DNA of 52,987 nt from an uncultured Clostridia bacterium (lineage in GTDB: Bacteria; Bacillota; Clostridia; Oscillospirales; Ruminococcaceae): contig CANQPX010000012.1 in the NCBI GenBank assembly GCA_947625915.1, forward strand, positions 1 through 52,987, in the 5' to 3' direction. Positions 28,950 to 35,365 of this stretch are shown piece after piece. The first letter of the stretch is position 1; each line of letters begins with the position of its first letter. The position numbers and the translations under genes were made by a program. Under the pieces are notes generated by a model. That model had not been told where the DNA came from and made no database searches. It saw only the letters and a program-made list of their open reading frames with translations.

Positions 28950-29556
28950 TGTTTCAACATCTCGAACTCCTCATTTAACTTTTAATATTAAAAATTTTCT
29001 TTATGTCACTGTCTGACAAACCAAATGCTTTCATTTTGGCAAAGATCTCATTGTCTCTTTCTGCCCTGCCTTTGGCAATGCCCTTGGCAATTCCCCTTTC
29101 CTCGCCGGTCAGAATAGCTTCTTCGAGTTCGGAAGCCCTGTCGTGCATGGCTTTTTCTCTCATTCTTGCAAGTTCTTTCAATCTATCATTATCGTTCATA
29201 ACATAAAGCCCATCTATAGCTTTGGAAATTGCAGGAACTTCTGCTTGTTTCAACATTATGAATTCCTCATTTAACTTTTAATATTAAAAATTTTCTTTAT
29301 ATCGCTGTCTGACAAACCGAATGCTTTCATTTTGGCAAAGATCTCATTGTCTCTTTCTGCCCTGCCTTTGGCAATTCCCCTTTCCTCGCCGGTCAGGATA
29401 GCTTCTTCGAGTTCGGAAGCCCTGTCGTGCATGGCTTTTTCGCGCATTCTGGCAAGTTCTTTCAATCTATCATTATCGTTCATAACGTAAAGCCCGTCTA
29501 TAGCTTTTGAAATTGCCGGAACTTCTGCTTGTTTCAACATCTCGAACTCCTCCTTC
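28950..29556 (-). repeat. Tandem duplication of the Rpn 3' end
   Basis: A unit of about 285-296 bp repeated in tandem: 29271-29556 and 28975-29260, with the beginning of a third (the string caacatctcgaactcctc at 28956-28973). Units differ at few bases and by a 12-bp insertion, indicating a recent event. Confidence 0.85.
28975..29256 (-). CDS. Freestanding duplicate of the Rpn C-terminal region
   Basis: 93 residues, starting MLKQAEVPAISKAIDGLY and ending FGLSDSDIKKIFNIKS. It equals the last 89 residues of the full Rpn gene just upstream, apart from an extra IAKG. It starts at the codon matching an internal ATG of the full gene and keeps a TGAGGAATTC ribosome site. It has no nuclease motif and is helical and charged. 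It could be a separate copy of an intragenic antitoxin-like product, or simply duplication debris. A third partial start (minus strand near 28962) follows. Confidence 0.6.
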   Translation of the reverse strand: MLKQAEVPAISKAIDGLYVMNDNDRLKELARMREKAMHDRASELEEAILTGEERGIAKGIAKGRAERDNEIFAKMKAFGLSDSDIKKIFNIKS

Positions 29557-30107
29557 TTCGTGGATCTGATGAATTGAAGCCATAACTTTTTCCTGTCTCC
29601 CTTGTCTATTCCGCCTTTTACCTTTTTAAGTTCAAAGAAATGTATCTGCATTTTGTCCGAAAGCTTTTTCTTATGTTCAACGTCCCAAACGGAAAATTCC
29701 GAATGAACATCTTCATGTTCCCCGAAAAGAACAAAATCCAATATGTTGATAGATATACAAGGACACAGCTTACTGTAAGGTTCCCCCTCGTCAAGCTGGG
29801 AAGAATATAACTTCGACCAGTAGAGAAGCGTTCTGTCCGGGAAGAACTTCTCCGCTCTGACTTGCATTTCAACATTTACAAGCTGACCGCCTATGTCGAT
29901 ATTCAGATCAAGCCTGTAAAACTTTTCATCAACGCTCTCCGGCTCAATTTCCGGGTTCTTAACCTTTATATCTCGCATTTCCTCCTCGGGAATATCAAGC
30001 ATATCCGAAAGAAACGCTTTTAGGATATCTTTATTCTTCTCATTCCCGAAAAGCATTTTGAAAACTATATCAAGCTTCGGGGATAATATCGTTTCATCTT
30101 GAACCAT
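29271..30107 (-). CDS. Rpn-family PD-(D/E)xK nuclease
   Basis: 278 residues. The N-terminal domain has the family opening ETILSPKLDIVFKMLFG and a PD-(D/E)xK core: D67 in YRLDLNIDIG and E80-M-Q82 in VNVEMQVR, Gln taking the place of Lys as is common in Rpn proteins. The C-terminal 90 residues are helical and carry the repeated GIAKGRAERD motif. The ATG at 30107 lies after GGGAGGTG; the frame to 30137 is not used. An internal ATG at 29540 with GGAGGAG 6 nt before would express the C-terminal 89 residues alone, as in E. coli rpn genes, where the short product neutralises the full toxin. Sometimes annotated as transposase, but there is no insertion sequence. Confidence 0.85.
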   Translation of the reverse strand: MVQDETILSPKLDIVFKMLFGNEKNKDILKAFLSDMLDIPEEEMRDIKVKNPEIEPESVDEKFYRLDLNIDIGGQLVNVEMQVRAEKFFPDRTLLYWSKLYSSQLDEGEPYSKLCPCISINILDFVLFGEHEDVHSEFSVWDVEHKKKLSDKMQIHFFELKKVKGGIDKGDRKKLWLQFIRSTKKEEFEMLKQAEVPAISKAIDGLYVMNDNDRLKELARMREKAMHDRASELEEAILTGEERGIAKGRAERDNEIFAKMKAFGLSDSDIKKIFNIKS

Positions 30108-30141
30108 CGGTAAACACCTCCCGATACTCTTTGTCAATTAT

Positions 30142-30170
30142 ATTATACCACGAACGTCATAGAATTGCAA
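30142..30170 (-). promoter_or_regulatory. Rpn promoter
   Basis: Minus strand TTGCAA (30170-30165), 17-nt spacer, TATAAT (30147-30142). Confidence 0.75.
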
Positions 30171-30206
30171 TAGATGATATTTATTTAAAAAATTTTCAAA
30201 AAAAAC

Positions 30207-30241
30207 GAGACAAATACAATAATTTATGGTATAATTATACC
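30207..30241 (+). promoter_or_regulatory. Nudix gene promoter with palindromic -10
   Basis: GAGACA (30207-30212), 17-nt spacer, TATAAT (30230-30235) inside the perfect 14-bp palindrome ggtataattatacc (30228-30241). Confidence 0.6.
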
Positions 30242-30306
30242 AAGTATATTTGATCGGATAGTCAGCTGCCGATCATATCATTATCAGGAAAGGAACGGTA
30301 CATAGT

Positions 30307-30711
30307 ATGACCCATGAGAAATCCTGCGGTGCTATAGTCTACCGCAGGCACCATGGCAATATCGAAATATTGCTTATCAAACACGTTAACAGCGGGCATT
30401 GGTCATTTCCCAAAGGTCATGTTGAGGAGGGCGAGACCGAGGTCGAGACCGCTAAACGCGAGATCATGGAAGAAACAGGCATAGATGTTATCATCGACCC
30501 CACTTTCCGCGAAACTGTACAGTATTTCCCGCGGAAAGATACTCAGAAAATTGTGGTCTATTTCATTGCAAAAGCGCGGAATTATGACTTTACCCCACAG
30601 GAAGAGGAGATCGCCGAGATAAAGTGGGTGGATATAGGTCATGCTTTTGATGTATTGACTTATGAAAATGATAAATCTATTGTAAACAAAGCTAAAAAAG
30701 CCATGATATGA
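30307..30711 (+). CDS. Nudix hydrolase, Ap4A-pyrophosphatase-like
   Basis: 134 residues. Complete Nudix box at residues 37-59 (GHVEEGETEVETAKREIMEE, then TGI), which binds Mg2+ and cleaves nucleoside diphosphates linked to another moiety. The N-terminus KSCGAIVYRRHHGNIEILLI and the GHWSFPKGH segment resemble bis(5'-nucleosyl)-tetraphosphatases, which remove alarmone-like Ap4A. The substrate cannot be fixed from sequence alone. It stands alone with its own promoter and terminator. Confidence 0.88.
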   Translation: MTHEKSCGAIVYRRHHGNIEILLIKHVNSGHWSFPKGHVEEGETEVETAKREIMEETGIDVIIDPTFRETVQYFPRKDTQKIVVYFIAKARNYDFTPQEEEIAEIKWVDIGHAFDVLTYENDKSIVNKAKKAMI

Positions 30712-30715
30712 ACAA

Positions 30716-30750
30716 GAACAGCCCTTTTATCGGGGCTGTTCGTTTTTATT
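30716..30750. terminator. Terminator between convergent genes
   Basis: gaacagccc (30716-30724) / gggctgttc (30733-30741) then GTTTTTATTT. Confidence 0.8.
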
Positions 30751-30759
30751 TCTGTATTT

Positions 30760-31707
30760 CTATGCTGCGGTGGATAGGGTGGTGGTTTCGGAAAGTGTTT
30801 CACTTGAGTCATCGGTTCCCGTTGTTTCCCCGTCTTCGCTCGGCGTAAGAAGCTTTTCCGATACTATGGTGGTTATCCTGTCTATAAGTTCAAATATCGG
30901 GTAATCTACTTCAAAATATGTGTGTATCCATACATCGTCCGTAAAGTCGTAGACCGTTTCGCCGCTTTCGTTTTCTTCAAGGAAATCCAGTTCGTCAAAA
31001 TATTCTTCTCCGTTGATATAAAGCTTTGTTCCGCTCCAGTGAACGTCATAATGCAGCGCATCGTCACGGTTCTCTTTTATAGCTTGCTTTACAAGTTTCT
31101 TTATGGTGGTTTTCAGCGTTATGGAGCCTAACTGTTTGTCAAGTTTGTTGGGCTGAACATATACCGCGACCTTTCCGGTGGATTTGTTCTGTACGTCAAG
31201 GACAAAGCATCGGAAATTCCCAGACTCCGAAATGATGCCTCCGCTCGGTGTAAGGAGCGTATCTACCGTTGTTACGCGGAAAACATTCATTATCAGGAAA
31301 AATGCTATCCCTCCGAGAATGTAAAGCAGCAGGAATATTGTTCCGAAAACCGTTTTAAGGGTATCGTTCATCTTACAGCAGAAAAATCCGAAGAGCGTTA
31401 CCATTGCCGCAGGTATCAGCAATGGCCAGTTGCCCCAGTCGAGCATTAAAGTCGGGAAGAATACCAACAGATTTGCAAGGCTTATTATACAGGTTATGAA
31501 CGATCGCCTTGTATACAGGAACAGCAGTGCCGCCAATAATGAGATCGCCGAATATATTATGGCGAATTTCGTTTTGTCCGTATACTCTATGTCATAGAAA
31601 AATACCGCATATGCAAAGTAACAAAGGCACAATGTATATGCTGCACAAAGTATGCTCACCGCCATGATGAACCATTTGTTTGTGACTATTTTTTTCAGTA
31701 TATTCAT
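30760..31707 (-). CDS. Membrane protein of unknown function
   Basis: 315 residues. About five hydrophobic segments in the first 145 residues (around 13-35, 48-65, 68-85, 93-113 and 118-142), then a soluble domain of 140 residues (VTTVDTLLTPSGGIISESGN to the region with WSGTKLYINGEEYFDELDF) and a Thr/Ser-rich end. I do not recognise the family. The ribosome site is weak (GGGAG about 12 nt before the ATG). It lies downstream of, and in the same direction as, the secreted-protein gene at 31786-32517, with a hairpin between them. Confidence 0.7.
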   Translation of the reverse strand: MNILKKIVTNKWFIMAVSILCAAYTLCLCYFAYAVFFYDIEYTDKTKFAIIYSAISLLAALLFLYTRRSFITCIISLANLLVFFPTLMLDWGNWPLLIPAAMVTLFGFFCCKMNDTLKTVFGTIFLLLYILGGIAFFLIMNVFRVTTVDTLLTPSGGIISESGNFRCFVLDVQNKSTGKVAVYVQPNKLDKQLGSITLKTTIKKLVKQAIKENRDDALHYDVHWSGTKLYINGEEYFDELDFLEENESGETVYDFTDDVWIHTYFEVDYPIFELIDRITTIVSEKLLTPSEDGETTGTDDSSETLSETTTLSTAA

Positions 31708-31732
31708 ATCAAATTTTTTCTCCCATACAGTA

Positions 31733-31771
31733 ATTCCCCCAAAGGCAGCCGCCTAAAACGGCTCCTTCGGG
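31733..31771 (-). terminator. Nested hairpin between two genes
   Basis: Outer arms attccccc / gggggaa and inner gccg/cggc stems; no T-run, so it may be a processing or partial termination site. Confidence 0.45.
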
Positions 31772-31785
31772 GGAACAGGATCGCC

Positions 31786-32517
31786 TTACGCAAATTTTTT
31801 CATTATAGCCGATATGATAAGTCCTATGCCGCCGACTATTGCCAGTATCAGAACTACCAGCAGTATTGTCAGCGCAATATTTTTGCCCGTTGAAACGGTA
31901 TTTTCACCGGTAAGCGTCTTTTGCTGATAGTCGCCGAGGTTTGCCACGGAAGTTCCGTCCGCAAAAGTGATCGTGAGGTCGTCAATATATGCGATATCTC
32001 CCGAATATGGTGCAAATGTCGGGATAGTGAAACCGATCATGTTGTTGTCGGCGTCTTCGGGGATAGTAAGACTTACGTCCGTCCATGTTTCAGTACTGAG
32101 TCCGACAGCAGGCTGATTGAGCCAGATAATGCCGTCGCTGTATAACGCAAGATTTTCGCAGTGGTCTTCCGCGCCTTCCGCGAGCAGAACGCTCATTGTT
32201 ATCGTACAGCCGCCAAAGTTATCTAAATTGAGCGTTTCGGCGTCTATGTATGCACCGCCGAAGCCGTTTTCGATATTTTCCGTAAAATTTTCGGAGACAA
32301 GAAGGCTACCGTTTCCGTTTTTGGACTTAGCGGAAGTTGATGTAAACTTAAAGCTCACATCTTCCGCAGAACCGTATGTCTGCCAGTCGGTGAGTTTGTT
32401 GGAGTTATCGAAGCAGTAAGCGGCTTCGCCGTCATTTGCCGCAAAGCTGCCGATCGCGGTCGAACATACCAGAGCTGCCGATGCTGCCAACGCTGCAAGA
32501 ATTTTTTTCAGTTTCAT
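31786..32517 (-). CDS. Secreted beta-rich protein with C-terminal membrane anchor
   Basis: 243 residues. Signal peptide (MKLKKILAALAASAALVC, cleavage near residue 26, AFA-like), a 170-residue mature domain (GGAYIDAETLNLDNFGGCTI, LSTETWTDVSLTIPEDADNN, GDIAYIDDLTITFADGTS) with the pattern of carbohydrate-binding jelly-roll modules, then VSTGKN, about 25 hydrophobic residues and MKKFA. Its N-terminus resembles those of the paralogues at 19.9-23.7 kb but its tail differs. Function unknown; substrate or surface binding is likely. Confidence 0.78.
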   Translation of the reverse strand: MKLKKILAALAASAALVCSTAIGSFAANDGEAAYCFDNSNKLTDWQTYGSAEDVSFKFTSTSAKSKNGNGSLLVSENFTENIENGFGGAYIDAETLNLDNFGGCTITMSVLLAEGAEDHCENLALYSDGIIWLNQPAVGLSTETWTDVSLTIPEDADNNMIGFTIPTFAPYSGDIAYIDDLTITFADGTSVANLGDYQQKTLTGENTVSTGKNIALTILLVVLILAIVGGIGLIISAIMKKFA

Positions 32518-32652
32518 TTAATAATACCAATCCTTTCGGTTTATGTTAATTATCTTGTATATCATTACGCTATTAATATTTTATTATACAAAAAATGATT
32601 TGTCAATATATTTATTTTAAAAAAAAGTTTTCGCTGCAAAGTTTTTCTCGTA

Positions 32653-33771
32653 TCAGTTCCAACCGTCCGTAAGCCGTCTGCAAAGTGTTTTGCCGATATT
32701 GTTTAACGGCTGCTGTTCGGAGCAGGCGCCGAGTTTATATGCTTCCATAGGCATACCGTAGACTATGCAGCTTTCCTTATCCTGACCTATGGTATATGCG
32801 CCGCTGTTATGCATTTTCAATAAGCCTTTTGCGCCGTCCGCGCCCATTCCCGTCATAAGTGCGCCTATAGCTTTTCTTCCCGCTGTTTCCGCAACGCTGG
32901 AGAAAAGTACGTCCACCGAAGGACAATGTCCCGAAACTTTTTCGCGCTGTTCGCACTTGACGTAATAGCCTTTTGCGTCTTTTTTGAGTTCCATATGGAA
33001 ACCGCCTGCGGCGATGAGGCATTGTCCCTGTACAACGCGGTCGCCGTTGCTTGCTTCGCGTACCGTTACGGCGCAGCATTTGTTCAGCCTTTCGCTGTAA
33101 AGCTTTGTAAAGACAGGCGGCATATGCTGTACAACGACTATCGGCGGCATTGTTGAAGGAAAGGAACTTATTATACATTCCAGAGCGTCGGTTCCGCCTG
33201 TTGAAGCGCCGAGAGCGACTACATAACCGTCTTTTGCTTTTCGGTCAAGTCCCGCGATATCCTCTCTTGTGGGGAGGATAGGGGCTACCTTGCTTTTCCT
33301 GCTGCCTGCGGGGGAAAGTATCGGAGAGATGGTATTCCCTGTTTCCGAGGTGATAGGCTGAGAAGCGGAGAGTTTTGCGGCAAGAATTATTTTTGTTCCC
33401 ATCAGAGTACAGAATGTAACGGTCTCCGAGGGCGATGAAGGTTTCTTTAAGGCGTCGGCGGCAAGAATATTGTCTGTAAGGCGCATATTTGCGTCATACA
33501 TTGCTATGGAAGGTATGAAATACTGATCCGCCAGTTCGCGGATAAAAGCCGCGTTTTCCGGTCTTGAAGGAGAAATTTCCACGATCGCAACATTCAGCTG
33601 ATGTTTTATCGATCGGATCTTTTTCCGTGCTTCGTCTGCGTCCGGCAGCGATGCAACAATATCTATATTATTGCTGCCCGAGAGCGCATTTATAATAGTG
33701 GAACGGAAATTTTCCGAACTGTCTACGATCATTACCTTTATTCCGAGCTTATAAGCGTGTTTTCTTTCCAT
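32653..33771 (-). CDS. cheB: Chemotaxis methylesterase CheB with degenerate receiver
   Basis: 372 residues. The C-terminal catalytic domain demethylates and deamidates receptor glutamates; the triad is S190 (GASTGG), H206 (VVQHMPP) and D302 (TGMGADGAKG). The N-terminal receiver domain (about 11-125) looks inactive for phosphotransfer: the acidic pair is D17-S18, and the position of the phospho-acceptor Asp is E65 in AIVEISPS. K109/K110 remain. The Asp-to-Glu change may mimic a permanently phosphorylated state. Last gene of the cheA-cheW-cheR-cheB run, separated from cheR by 204 bp. Confidence 0.92.
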   Translation of the reverse strand: MERKHAYKLGIKVMIVDSSENFRSTIINALSGSNNIDIVASLPDADEARKKIRSIKHQLNVAIVEISPSRPENAAFIRELADQYFIPSIAMYDANMRLTDNILAADALKKPSSPSETVTFCTLMGTKIILAAKLSASQPITSETGNTISPILSPAGSRKSKVAPILPTREDIAGLDRKAKDGYVVALGASTGGTDALECIISSFPSTMPPIVVVQHMPPVFTKLYSERLNKCCAVTVREASNGDRVVQGQCLIAAGGFHMELKKDAKGYYVKCEQREKVSGHCPSVDVLFSSVAETAGRKAIGALMTGMGADGAKGLLKMHNSGAYTIGQDKESCIVYGMPMEAYKLGACSEQQPLNNIGKTLCRRLTDGWN

Positions 33772-33829
33772 AAAAAATTCAAACCGCTCCTAACGTGAAT
33801 AACTTTTGTTTGTACAGATAAACACAATG

Positions 33830-33956
33830 CCGCGCAAGAGCGGAATACTAAAATCTTTATCAAAGTACAGGCAAAAGGTCGGTGAAAAACTCACATATGC
33901 AAGCTTTTGCTTGATTTTTGATCTCAATTGGATTTTTAGTATAAGAGTCCTTGCGC
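33830..33956 (-). repeat. 127-bp imperfect inverted repeat between cheR and cheB
   Basis: Left end cgcgcaagagcggaatacta (33830-33849) and right end, read inverted, cgcgcaaggactcttatact: about 26 bp of imperfect terminal inverted repeat. The interior also has self-complementary parts (caggcaaaagg / cttttgcttg), so the RNA could fold into one long stem. No protein is encoded on the sense strand. Confidence 0.55.
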
Positions 33957-33975
33957 GAGCCGTGGGTTTTACAAA

Positions 33976-34821
33976 TTACAAAAAAGAATGTTTATTTGCC
34001 GGTGCTTCTGAAGTGCGGCGGTATATAGCGGGTTTTATATATGTATATCTTGTACCTCTGCCGACGCTTTCCGCGTGACCGATAAAGAGGTAGCCGCCTT
34101 CTTTTGTTACGTCATAAAAACGTTCGATGAGTTCGTTTTTGGTTTCCTGTTCAAAATATATCATGACATTGCGGCAGCTTATGAGGTCATATGGTTTGCT
34201 GCAGGTGATCCTGTCCATAAGGTTGAACTGTCTGAAAGTTATCATATTTCTCAGTCTGTCGATGACCTGATAGTGTTTGTCGTCTTTTTTTGTGAAATAT
34301 TTTGACAGCCACTGAGGGGGAACGTCCTTTACCATATCTTCCGAATAGATACCTTCGCGGGCTGTTTTCAGAACGTCCGTATCAACGTCCGTACAAAGGA
34401 AGCTTATGCGCCATCTTGAAAGGTTCGCGCCGAAATACTCGTCTATAGTCATTGCGATAGTGTAGGGTTCCTGACCGGTAGAAGAAGCGGCGCACCATAT
34501 ATTCATAGAATGTTCCGAGGCGTTGTTTTTTTCTATGTACGGCAGAACGGTACTTTTCAGAAAATCGAAATGTTCGGGTTCTCTGAGGAAGAACGTGTGG
34601 TTGGTGGTCAGCTTATTGACGAGCTGCATCGTTTCGCTGCCCGACTTATCCGCAAAGGCGAAATCTATGAATTCCTTGAAATTCTTAAATCCTCTTGATG
34701 TTACCATATTGGAAAGGCGTCCCTCAATAAGGATACGTTTCTTTTCCAGATTTATTCCGTAATTTTTTTTCATGTATGTTACAAGGCGGCTAAAATCATC
34801 GTCTGTAAGCTTGAGCATCAT
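33976..34821 (-). CDS. cheR: Chemotaxis receptor methyltransferase CheR
   Basis: 281 residues. Methylates glutamates on chemoreceptors with S-adenosylmethionine. N-terminal helical domain, then NHTFFLREPEHFDFL, the SAM-binding WCAASSTGQEPYTIAM, DLISCRNVMIYF and GGYLFIGHAES. The family is complete with no missing key residue seen. GAGGTGAT lies 5 nt before the first ATG. It balances CheB in adaptation. Confidence 0.95.
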   Translation of the reverse strand: MMLKLTDDDFSRLVTYMKKNYGINLEKKRILIEGRLSNMVTSRGFKNFKEFIDFAFADKSGSETMQLVNKLTTNHTFFLREPEHFDFLKSTVLPYIEKNNASEHSMNIWCAASSTGQEPYTIAMTIDEYFGANLSRWRISFLCTDVDTDVLKTAREGIYSEDMVKDVPPQWLSKYFTKKDDKHYQVIDRLRNMITFRQFNLMDRITCSKPYDLISCRNVMIYFEQETKNELIERFYDVTKEGGYLFIGHAESVGRGTRYTYIKPAIYRRTSEAPANKHSFL

Positions 34822-34847
34822 GTGGTATCACCTCTTGCGGGAAATTT

Positions 34848-35324
34848 TCAATCGTCCTTGATAAGTTTGTCGCAGTCAAGGAGGAGTCTTATGCCGCTGT
34901 CAAGGTTGACAATGGATTTGATATAGTGGTTAGCGTTGACATTTTTGGCGTCGGGAGTCCTGCTTATATCGTTGGGATTTACGACTACGACTTCGCGTAC
35001 GCGGTCAACGATTATTCCCACCTGATTGCCGTCATCAAATTCAAGAACGATTATGCAGGTCCTGTCGTCGTAGGGGATCTCGTCTATGCCGAAGCGTTTT
35101 CTTACGCTTATTACGGGAACGACTTTACCTCTGATGTTTATAACGCCTTTGATGTGATCGGGTATCTTTGGAACGATGGTTATCTGTTCGATACCGATTA
35201 TTTCGTTTACATACTTGATCTCAATGCCGTAGATGGTATCATCGATCGTAAAGAAGAGCACTTCATTTCCGTCAGCGGAATAGTTCTTGCCTGCGGAAGC
35301 TGCCACAGTAGTATTTTCTTCCAT
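34848..35324 (-). CDS. cheW: Chemotaxis coupling protein CheW
   Basis: 158 residues. Links receptors to CheA. Two SH3-like lobes with IYGIEIKYVNEIIG, KVPDHIKGVINIRGKVVPVI-like (PKIPDHIKGVINIRGKVVPV) and GIIVDRVREVV. The ATG at 35324 is 9 nt after AAAGGA; an in-frame TTG three codons upstream directly abuts that site and is rejected. 41 nt downstream of cheA. Confidence 0.95.
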   Translation of the reverse strand: MEENTTVAASAGKNYSADGNEVLFFTIDDTIYGIEIKYVNEIIGIEQITIVPKIPDHIKGVINIRGKVVPVISVRKRFGIDEIPYDDRTCIIVLEFDDGNQVGIIVDRVREVVVVNPNDISRTPDAKNVNANHYIKSIVNLDSGIRLLLDCDKLIKDD

Positions 35325-35365
35325 TATCTTCAATCCTTTCTTACCGGAAAAATCGCAGGGGCTGC

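Noticed and set aside
29271-30107. Transposase / insertion sequence
   Set aside because: Rpn proteins are often labelled putative transposases, but no terminal inverted repeats or target duplications frame the gene; the nuclease-toxin reading fits better.
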